Origin: Marinobacter xestospongiae | GTDB lineage: Bacteria > Pseudomonadota > Gammaproteobacteria > Pseudomonadales > Oleiphilaceae | Reading direction: 5' to 3' | Assembly: GCF_023156385.1 (NCBI RefSeq) | Contig: NZ_JAKZAK010000023.1 | Coordinates: forward strand, 1-64,000 | Length of the DNA stretch: 64,000 nucleotides | In this document: piece after piece, positions 58,069 to 64,000 of the stretch | Numbering within the stretch: the first letter of the stretch is position 1 | How the letters are laid out: every line of letters starts with the position of its first letter | Program-made: the position numbers and the translations under genes | The notes under the pieces: model-generated | What the model saw: only the letters and a program-made list of their open reading frames with translations | The model's database searches: none | What the model was told of the DNA's origin: nothing

Positions 58069-59070
58069 TTACGGTTCCGGGGGCCTGGGGTTCTGGCCGG
58101 CAGCGTCATCCTGTCGGGTCAGTGTCAGATCCTTGTTCAAGCAGTAGGTCTCGAAGTCACGAGCCAGGAACAGCTGACCGTTGAAGTGCTGCATGGCCTC
58201 GGCGGCCAACTGGTTGATGTGTGGCGCGCCGCCGGGGCCGGATTGGTAACGGGAGCTGAAGTGAGTAAGGACCAGGTTGGGTAACTGGGCCTGCTCGGCA
58301 AACCGGGCCACCTGTTCCGCGGAGCTGTGCTGTGGCCAGGGGCCGACCCGATCCGCAACATCCTGGGTGTAGGTGGCCTCGTGAACCAGCACGTGACAAT
58401 CCTTGCTGGCTGCTGCCAACAGGTTCGGGTCATCATTGTCACCGGCGACAATCAGCCGACGGGCCTGCCGAGGCACCTGGGTGTAGTCGTCACTGTGGAT
58501 CAGTCGACCGTCGTCCAGCAGCACGTCATGGCCTTTCTGCAGTTCGCCCCAGTCCGGGCCGGCCGGTATTCCCTCCTCGATCAGCTTGTCCCGCAACAGC
58601 TGCCGTTCCAGTTTCCGCTCGGTGAACACATAGGCTCGACAGGGCACCCGGTGGGACAGTGCCACGTTGGTCACCGTGACATGATCGTCTTGCCAGTGGA
58701 AATCCGCTGCCTCGGAATCCAGGTAATTCAGGGGGTAGCTGAGGCTGGAATCGCTGTTCTCGATCACCGCCTGGATCATCCGCTGGACCTGCGGCGGGGC
58801 TATGATATCGAGCGCCTGGGTACGGCCCAGCATGGAGGCACTGGTAAGCAGCCCGGGCAGTCCGAAGGTGTGGTCACCGTGGATGTGGGTAATGAAGATC
58901 GCCCGCAACTGCATGACCGAGTAGCGCGTACGCAGTAGCTGGTGCTGGGTGCCTTCGCCGCAGTCCACCAGGTACCAGGGCTTGGGACCGTTGGGGGCAA
59001 GGGCGAGCCCGGTCACGTTACGGGACCGGGTCGGGGTGCCGGCGGATGTGCCGAGAAACGTGAATTCCAT
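58069..59070 (-). CDS. rnz: Ribonuclease Z / MBL-fold tRNA 3' processing nuclease
   Basis: A 333-residue metallo-beta-lactamase-fold nuclease. It opens with EFTFLGTSAGTPTRSRNVTG, carries the zinc motif THIHGDHTFGLPGLL, a later HEATYTQD and LVLTHFSSRY, matching bacterial RNase Z (ElaC/RNase BN). It trims tRNA 3' ends and may act on other RNAs. The start at 59070 is the family start; the frame is open further upstream into the HIT gene. It follows the HIT gene by 10 bp. Confidence 0.95.
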   Translation of the reverse strand: MEFTFLGTSAGTPTRSRNVTGLALAPNGPKPWYLVDCGEGTQHQLLRTRYSVMQLRAIFITHIHGDHTFGLPGLLTSASMLGRTQALDIIAPPQVQRMIQAVIENSDSSLSYPLNYLDSEAADFHWQDDHVTVTNVALSHRVPCRAYVFTERKLERQLLRDKLIEEGIPAGPDWGELQKGHDVLLDDGRLIHSDDYTQVPRQARRLIVAGDNDDPNLLAAASKDCHVLVHEATYTQDVADRVGPWPQHSSAEQVARFAEQAQLPNLVLTHFSSRYQSGPGGAPHINQLAAEAMQHFNGQLFLARDFETYCLNKDLTLTRQDDAAGQNPRPPEP

Positions 59071-59080
59071 GGTTTGTGGC

Positions 59081-59509
59081 TTAAACGCCTTCGAGGTGTG
59101 GACGAATCTTCTCTGCCAGTGCTTCCAGCCTTTCCTGCTGGGCGGGGTTGGTGGCGTGTGGTGTTGCCCGCAACTGGCCAATGGAGGTTGGAACCACGTG
59201 GAAGTGGACGTGGGGAACCGTCTGCCCGGCGCCTTCGCCATTGAGTTGCATGATCAGCGTACCCGGCACGTCGAGGGCGGCTTCGATGGCCCTGGCGATC
59301 TTCTGGGTGGTCTGGATGCAGGCGGCGGCGCCTTCCGGTGACAGGTCGTGAAGGGTTTCCGCCGGTTCCTTGGAGATGATCAGGGCATGGCCGTCTGCCT
59401 GGGGCATGATGTCCATGAAAGACAGGGTGTGGTCATCTTCATAGAGCTTGATGCAGGGCAGCTCGCCCCGGAGGATCTTGGCAAAGATGTTGTCGTTGTC
59501 ATACGGCAT
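59081..59509 (-). CDS. HIT-family nucleotide hydrolase (HinT-like)
   Basis: A 142-residue HIT protein: DNIFAKILRGELPCIKLYED, DIMPQADGHALIISKEP and the catalytic triad HVHFHVVP. HinT-type enzymes hydrolyse nucleoside phosphoramidates and adenylates. The ATG at 59509 follows AAGGA; the frame is open to 59587 without support. It heads the HIT-rnz-zinc-ribbon unit. An inverted repeat lies between it and the divergent acyl-CoA dehydrogenase gene. Confidence 0.93.
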   Translation of the reverse strand: MPYDNDNIFAKILRGELPCIKLYEDDHTLSFMDIMPQADGHALIISKEPAETLHDLSPEGAAACIQTTQKIARAIEAALDVPGTLIMQLNGEGAGQTVPHVHFHVVPTSIGQLRATPHATNPAQQERLEALAEKIRPHLEGV

Positions 59510-59669
59510 AGCGTGAGGTCCTTGGCTGCTATCAACGAGGTGCCGTCGCAGTCTATGGCGAATGCGGTAACAGCGTCCAGTTTGCAATCCTCAATCCAGC
59601 CTTCCACAACCCGGCCTTATTGCCGAAATTGCGAAATTTTCTCCGGATTCTCCCTTCCGCAGCAAACCG

Positions 59670-59697
59670 CTGCATTCAAACGACCGTATGAATGCAG
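59670..59697. promoter_or_regulatory. Inverted repeat upstream of the acyl-CoA dehydrogenase gene
   Basis: CTGCATTCA (59670-59678), ten bases, TGAATGCAG (59689-59697): a perfect 9-bp inverted repeat whose end is 39 bp before the ATG at 59737. The arms are spaced for a dimeric regulator, such as the TetR type that often controls fatty-acid genes. Confidence 0.7.
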
Positions 59698-59736
59698 TGT
59701 TTCCACTCGCAATGGCCATAAGAAAGGAGTGTATCC

Positions 59737-61512
59737 ATGCCATACCAAGCACCCGCGAATGACCTTCGTTTCCTGCTGTTTGATGTATTGGGAGCGGATA
59801 AGCTGCACGAACTGGAGAAATACGCCGATGCGACGCCGGACCTGATCTCGGCGGTGATTGATGAGGCCGGCAAGCTGGCGGCGGAGGTGATTCAGCCGAC
59901 CAACCAGACCGGTGACCGCCAGGGCTGTCGTTACGACCCCGAGACCCGCACGGTGACCACGCCTGACGGCTTCCGCGAGGCCTACAGCCGATTTGTGGAA
60001 GGTGGATGGACCGCGTTGGACGCACCCATCGAGTATGGCGGCCAGGGCCTGCCTCATACCCTGAAGTTTGTGGTGGATGAGATGGTGTGCTCCACCAACC
60101 TGTCCCTGGGGATGTACCCGGGGCTGACCCACGGCGCGATCAGTGCGCTGTATGCGCACGGTTCGGATGAACTCAAACAGACCTACCTGGAAAAGCTGAT
60201 CTCAGGCCAGTGGACCGGCACCATGTGCCTCACCGAGCCCCAGTGTGGCACCGACCTGGGCATGATCCGCACTCGGGCGACCCCCAACGACGATGGCAGC
60301 TACCGCATTGAGGGCACCAAAATCTGGATCACCGGTGGCGAGCATGACCTGGTCGACAACATTGTCCATCTGGTATTGGCAAAACTGCCGGGCGCCCCTG
60401 ATACCACCAAGGGAATCTCACTGTTCGTGGTGCCCAAATTCCTGCCGGAGTCCGGCGAGCGCAATCCGGCCTTCTGCGGCGGTCTTGAGCACAAGATGGG
60501 GATCAAGGGATCGGCTACCTGCGTGATGAACTTTGAGGGCGCCAGGGGCTGGCTGGTGGGTGAACCCAACCAGGGCATGAAAGCGATGTTCACGATGATG
60601 AATGAAGCCCGCCTGATGGTGGGCATGCAAGGCCTTGGGCTGGCGGAGATGGCGTATCAGGAGAGCCTGGCGTTTGCCCGTGAGCGACTGCAGAGCCGGT
60701 CTCTGAGCGGTCCAAAGAATCCGGATGGCCCGGCAGACCCGATCATCGTGCATCCCGACGTGCGCCGCATGCTGATGCGCCAGAAAGTGCTGAACGAAGG
60801 CATGCGGGCGCTGGCGCTGTTCACCGGCTATCAGCTCGATCTGTCCGTTGCCCACCCCAGCGAGGCGGTGCGGGAGAACGCCGATGATCTGGTGCAACTG
60901 CTGACGCCCGTGGTTAAGGCGTTCCTGACCGATGAAGGATACAACAACACCAACTGGGGGCAGCAGGTGCTCGGTGGTTCCGGCTTCACCGAAGACTGGC
61001 CGCTGGAGCAGCTGGTTCGGGATGGCCGGATTGCCCGTATCTACGAAGGCACCAACGGCATACAGGCGATGGATCTGGTAGGACGCAAACTGTCCCTTAA
61101 GGGCGGCCAATTGGTGCGGGCGCTGTTTGCGGAGCTGACCGGCTACCTGAAAGAGCAGCCGGACGCGCCGTATCGGGAGGCCCTCAAAGGGGCGATTGGC
61201 AACCTCGAGCAGGCCACGGTGTGGCTGGCCAGCAACGCTCCGAAAGATCCGGAGCAGGCCGGCGCGGCAGCGTCGCCGTACCTGCGGCTGATGGCCCTGA
61301 CCGTCATTGGCTATCTGTGGTCCCGCATGGCCGGAGAAGCCGAGCGTCAACTGACCGCCGGCCAGGGCAACCAGCCTTTGCTGGAGAGCAAGCGGGGTTC
61401 CGCCCGCTACTTCTTCGAGAAGCTGCTTCCCGAGTGCGACTGGCTGCTGCGGGACATCCAGACCGGCAAAGGCAGCCTGATGGGCTTCGAAGACCAGCAC
61501 TGGACCGGCTGA
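59737..61512 (+). CDS. Acyl-CoA dehydrogenase, long DmdC-like type
   Basis: A 591-residue flavoprotein. After an N-terminal extension (about 1-60) come the dehydrogenase domains: GTMCLTEPQCGTDLGMIRTR at the flavin, IWITGGEHDL, and the catalytic base in RIARIYEGTNGIQAMDLVGR. A C-terminal helical extension (about 470-590) matches the long family that includes DmdC, the 3-methylmercaptopropionyl-CoA dehydrogenase of DMSP breakdown, and related Pseudomonas enzymes. The substrate is therefore a medium or substituted acyl-CoA. AAAGGAG precedes the ATG. Confidence 0.92.
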   Translation: MPYQAPANDLRFLLFDVLGADKLHELEKYADATPDLISAVIDEAGKLAAEVIQPTNQTGDRQGCRYDPETRTVTTPDGFREAYSRFVEGGWTALDAPIEYGGQGLPHTLKFVVDEMVCSTNLSLGMYPGLTHGAISALYAHGSDELKQTYLEKLISGQWTGTMCLTEPQCGTDLGMIRTRATPNDDGSYRIEGTKIWITGGEHDLVDNIVHLVLAKLPGAPDTTKGISLFVVPKFLPESGERNPAFCGGLEHKMGIKGSATCVMNFEGARGWLVGEPNQGMKAMFTMMNEARLMVGMQGLGLAEMAYQESLAFARERLQSRSLSGPKNPDGPADPIIVHPDVRRMLMRQKVLNEGMRALALFTGYQLDLSVAHPSEAVRENADDLVQLLTPVVKAFLTDEGYNNTNWGQQVLGGSGFTEDWPLEQLVRDGRIARIYEGTNGIQAMDLVGRKLSLKGGQLVRALFAELTGYLKEQPDAPYREALKGAIGNLEQATVWLASNAPKDPEQAGAAASPYLRLMALTVIGYLWSRMAGEAERQLTAGQGNQPLLESKRGSARYFFEKLLPECDWLLRDIQTGKGSLMGFEDQHWTG

Positions 61513-61746
61513 TCTCAGGCCCCGATACCGCTGGCTCCTGGCGAACCACCATCACGTCGCTCCGGCACCCTGGGGCTTCGTGTGGGTGGTTCTACAGGCT
61601 TTCATAGCTACCGCTTTCTGCACTGTTTTGAGGGACCCTGCTGTGGTAGCTGTTTGAAGTGCTGGCGGAACACTGGCTGAATGATCATCGCCAATAGCAA
61701 GACCGAAATCTCACCCTCCGGCCCTGAGAGAACTATTACGGCCTCT

Positions 61747-62349
61747 TCAGTCCGGCACGTCAGCCACTGCCGGCACCACAACCGCGGGTAGGTCTGACAG
61801 TGCCGCCAGGGCTGCGTCGTGGATCTGGGCGGCGGCAACCGCCTCGCCGGATAGTCGGGATGGGAGTGCCCGGGTGGCGGTGGCTGCGCCGACCACTGTA
61901 GCACGGAAGCCAAGGGAGAAGGCGCCTCTCGCCGTTGCGTTCACACACATGTGAGACATGAACCCCACTACGATCAGCTGTTCGATGCCGGCCTGCTTTA
62001 GCTGGTCCTCCAGATCGGTCTGCACGAAGGCGTTGGGGAAGCGTTTGGTGATGACCACTTCGTTTCCGACCGGGGCAACGGGATCGGCGATCTGGCCAAT
62101 CTCCTGCTGGAGATCGAATGGCGAGCCGGGGCCGGAATCGTGCTGTACATGGAGCACCGGCCGACCAGCGGCGCGGAAGCGCTCCAGCAGGACGCGGCAT
62201 TGCTCCAGGGCCGGCTCAATGCCTTCGAGTTTCATCACCCCCTGGCGATAGGTGTTCTGGGCGTCAATGATCACCAGGGCGGATTGGCCAATGGCGCTGG
62301 GGGTGTTGCCGAGGCCGGAAAGGTCGCGAAGGGTGGTGGGTTCGGTCAT
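61747..62349 (-). CDS. Isochorismatase-family cysteine hydrolase
   Basis: A 200-residue cysteine hydrolase with the triad Asp (SALVIIDAQNTY), Lys (VVITKRFPNAF) and Cys (GFMSHMCVNATARGA), as in nicotinamidase/isochorismatase-like enzymes. Substrate unknown; relatives act on N-carbamoyl or nicotinamide-type amides. The start at 62349 is chosen for family length. It is divergent from a GlxA-type AraC regulator by 154 bp, where GGGCAC...GTGCCC (62402-62430) is a weak inverted repeat. Region 61513-61746 holds no gene. Confidence 0.9.
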   Translation of the reverse strand: MTEPTTLRDLSGLGNTPSAIGQSALVIIDAQNTYRQGVMKLEGIEPALEQCRVLLERFRAAGRPVLHVQHDSGPGSPFDLQQEIGQIADPVAPVGNEVVITKRFPNAFVQTDLEDQLKQAGIEQLIVVGFMSHMCVNATARGAFSLGFRATVVGAATATRALPSRLSGEAVAAAQIHDAALAALSDLPAVVVPAVADVPD

Positions 62350-62503
62350 GTCGACTCCTGGGATTGGTTGCTCTGCTTGTCTTGGTGGTGGACTCCGTTG
62401 GGGGCACTTGCCCGTTCTATCGGTGCCCATTGGGAGGTGGCCCTATTATTCGGGGAAGCGGACTTCTATACTGCGGGCAGAACCGGCATAAAAAAGGCTA
62501 AAA

Positions 62504-63493
62504 GTGACAAAACCCGCGATCCACATAGGCATTGCCCATTACCCGGGGGCGCTGTTGTCTGCGGTGCAGGGGCTGGCGGAGCAGTTCTTCCTGGCAAACC
62601 GGATCTGTCGTGAGCGGGGTATGGGGGAGATCTTCCAGACCATCGTCTTTGACAGTCGCCAACTGGGCCGCGAGGAAGGTGGTAGCGCGGAAGAGGGTAG
62701 CGAGGAAGGGGGGCTGCCTGACACCCTGCAGGTCGTGATCCTGCCACCCTGCCTGGATGATGACGCCTACCTGGAGCCACCGCCTCCACTGTTGGACTGG
62801 ATTACCCGGCAGCATCGCGGTGGAGCGATCATATGCTCGGTGTGTGCCGGTGCCTTTGTGCTGGCACAGACGGGCTTACTCAATGGTCGCCGTGTCACCA
62901 CCCATTGGGCCCTGGCGGATGCCTTTGCCGCGCGCTTTCCTGAGGTGCGTGTTGATAGCGGAAAACTGTTGATCAACGACACCGACATCATCACCGCTGG
63001 CGGCCTGATGAGCTGGGTGGACCTGGGGTTGGAGTTGGTGGCCCAGTTCAGCGATTCCCAGGTGATGCGCCAGTTGGGCAAGTATCTGATTGTGGACACT
63101 GGTGCCCGGGAACAGAGTTACTACCGGAGTTTTACGCCAAAGCTGGATCACGGAGATGAGGTGATTGTGCGTGTCCAGCACCAGCTGCAACGGGAGTTTT
63201 CACAGCCTTTGAAGGTGCGGGATCTGGCCATGCAGGTGCATCTGACTGAGCGTACATTCCTCAGGCGTTTTGTCAGCGCTACCGGCCTTAAGCCCACCCA
63301 CTATATCCAGCGACTGCGTATCCAGAAAGCGTGTGAGCTGATTGAGACCAGTGCCCTGGCATTCGAACGTGTTGCGGAGAATGTAGGGTATGAAGACCTC
63401 AGTGCCTTTCGGAAGACCTTTATCAGGATCACCGGACAAACGCCGAGGGAATTCAAAAAGCGGTTTGTTGGTATTGGCCCCGGGGCTACGTAA
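62504..63493 (+). CDS. GlxA-type AraC regulator (DJ-1/PfpI-like N-domain)
   Basis: A 329-residue regulator. The N-domain (about 5-190) is DJ-1/PfpI-like with the elbow IICSVCAGAFVLAQTGLLNG. The C-terminal AraC helix-turn-helix pair (about 215-320) contains KVRDLAMQVHLTERTFLRRF and ERVAENVGYEDLSAFRKTFI. An acidic, Gly-rich insert (REEGGSAEEGSEEGGLPD, about 53-70) interrupts the N-domain. The GTG start follows AAAAGG. It probably activates the divergent isochorismatase gene in response to a small amide or amine. Confidence 0.9.
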   Translation: MTKPAIHIGIAHYPGALLSAVQGLAEQFFLANRICRERGMGEIFQTIVFDSRQLGREEGGSAEEGSEEGGLPDTLQVVILPPCLDDDAYLEPPPPLLDWITRQHRGGAIICSVCAGAFVLAQTGLLNGRRVTTHWALADAFAARFPEVRVDSGKLLINDTDIITAGGLMSWVDLGLELVAQFSDSQVMRQLGKYLIVDTGAREQSYYRSFTPKLDHGDEVIVRVQHQLQREFSQPLKVRDLAMQVHLTERTFLRRFVSATGLKPTHYIQRLRIQKACELIETSALAFERVAENVGYEDLSAFRKTFIRITGQTPREFKKRFVGIGPGAT

Positions 63494-63635
63494 TGGCACC
63501 GTGACAGCGGAGGATGGCGCCTGAGGACAGAGCAGCGAACGATGACAGGGCGGAGCGGCGATGGATGCCGTGGGCAGAACAGCAGGTGGCTTTGATTGCG
63601 CCACCTGCCTGCGCTATCTGGGGAGGAAGTACGAC

Positions 63636-64000
63636 CTAGAAACCGTAGGACCGGGAGATGGTTTGCATCTCGCCCGAGTTCACCAGGCTCTCGTAGCTTG
63701 CCTGCAGGGCTCGGATGGTTTCCGGATCAGTCCCTTTGTGGATCGCCAGGTACATCGGGGTTTCGCGGAAAACCAGCACCTTCTCAAGGCCGGTGACGTC
63801 TGAGGCGTCCGCCGCCAGGTAGGGGCCGGCCAGACCATCAGCCACCCAAAGGTCGATCTGGTCCTGCACCAGGCGACGGGCATTGAGGCCGTTGTTGCTG
63901 ATCGCCGCAACGTTGAACCCTTTCTCGGTCAGGTAGTTGGTCATGATGTCGCCTTTGTAGCCACCGATGCGGTAGTTGCGGGCGTCATTCAGATCGCTGA
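63636..64000 (-). CDS. Periplasmic solute-binding protein (SBP_bac_3-like), C-terminal part
   Basis: The frame is open to the window's right edge, so the N-terminus is missing. The visible 120 residues have the family 3 pattern: SDLNDARNYRIGGYKGDIMT, NYLTEKGFNVAAISNNGLNA, RLVQDQIDLWVADGLAGPYL, ETPMYLAIHKGTDPETIRAL and LVNSGEMQTISRSYGF at the end. It would bind an amino acid or related solute in the periplasm or act as a sensor input. The 142-bp gap before it (63494-63635) holds nothing. Confidence 0.85.
   Translation of the reverse strand, partial: SDLNDARNYRIGGYKGDIMTNYLTEKGFNVAAISNNGLNARRLVQDQIDLWVADGLAGPYLAADASDVTGLEKVLVFRETPMYLAIHKGTDPETIRALQASYESLVNSGEMQTISRSYGF

Noticed and set aside
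1..64000. CRISPR array, prophage, integron, or rRNA/tRNA genes
   Set aside because: No regularly spaced repeats, phage structural genes, integrase, or RNA-gene folds with the needed arms were seen on either strand.

Overview
The window reads as a chromosomal segment of a marine gammaproteobacterium. A Marinobacter-like organism fits best: dense, GC-rich genes, E. coli/Pseudomonas-type housekeeping proteins (RadD, SlyD, RNase Z, MtgA, TIGR02647), a TRAP transporter, a DmdC-type acyl-CoA dehydrogenase, a fatty-aldehyde-type dehydrogenase and a rhombosortase/GlyGly-CTERM pair. The genus is inferred from gene content only. I see no rRNA, tRNA, CRISPR array, prophage or intact insertion sequence.

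Layout. 1-5.3 kb: a partial TIGR02647 gene, a dead REP-associated transposase start, a DctA/GltP-fold symporter with altered substrate residues, a Sel1-repeat protein, a scar joining two truncated genes, and a ParE/RelE toxin-antitoxin pair. 5.3-10.8 kb: an NAD(P)-binding protein divergent from a LysR regulator across a perfect palindrome, a HAD dehalogenase, and a choline-type binding protein behind a perfect BetI-like operator. 10.9-12.4 kb: an AT-richer three-gene cassette (30 aa, 362 aa glycine-zipper-like, 115 aa membrane protein) that looks acquired. 12.5-23.2 kb: lipoprotein and membrane genes, a truncated GST, MarR plus hydrolase, radD, an MmyB-type regulator, a sterol desaturase-SRPBCC fusion divergent from an AraC regulator, and slyD.

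23.4-33 kb: an outer-membrane barrel, a T4-lysozyme-like protein overlapping a lipoprotein gene (effector/immunity layout), an aldehyde dehydrogenase, an adenine deaminase-like gene, and rtcB. The rtcB leader is about 270 nt and holds a 10-codon ORF, exclusive pairings and an intrinsic terminator. 33-43 kb: a binding-protein gene broken by a 7-bp tandem repeat, a Na/Pi cotransporter family protein, dctPQM behind a palindrome and a sigma-70-like promoter, a GST, and a beta-propeller GlyGly-CTERM protein divergent from its probable processing protease, rhombosortase.

43-64 kb: mostly single metabolic genes (DUF3010, FAD oxidase, tenA, ZIP, MOSC, VOC, crotonase, spermidine synthase-like). Then comes an operon with a sigma-54-type promoter and a leader terminator. 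It encodes a formate/nitrite-type channel, a fused PP2C phosphatase/kinase and cyanase, and is probably a nitrogen-regulated cyanate or nitrite assimilation unit. The remainder is an esterase-like protein, mtgA, a HIT-rnz-zinc-ribbon operon, acyl-CoA dehydrogenase, isochorismatase, a GlxA-type AraC regulator and a partial periplasmic binding protein.
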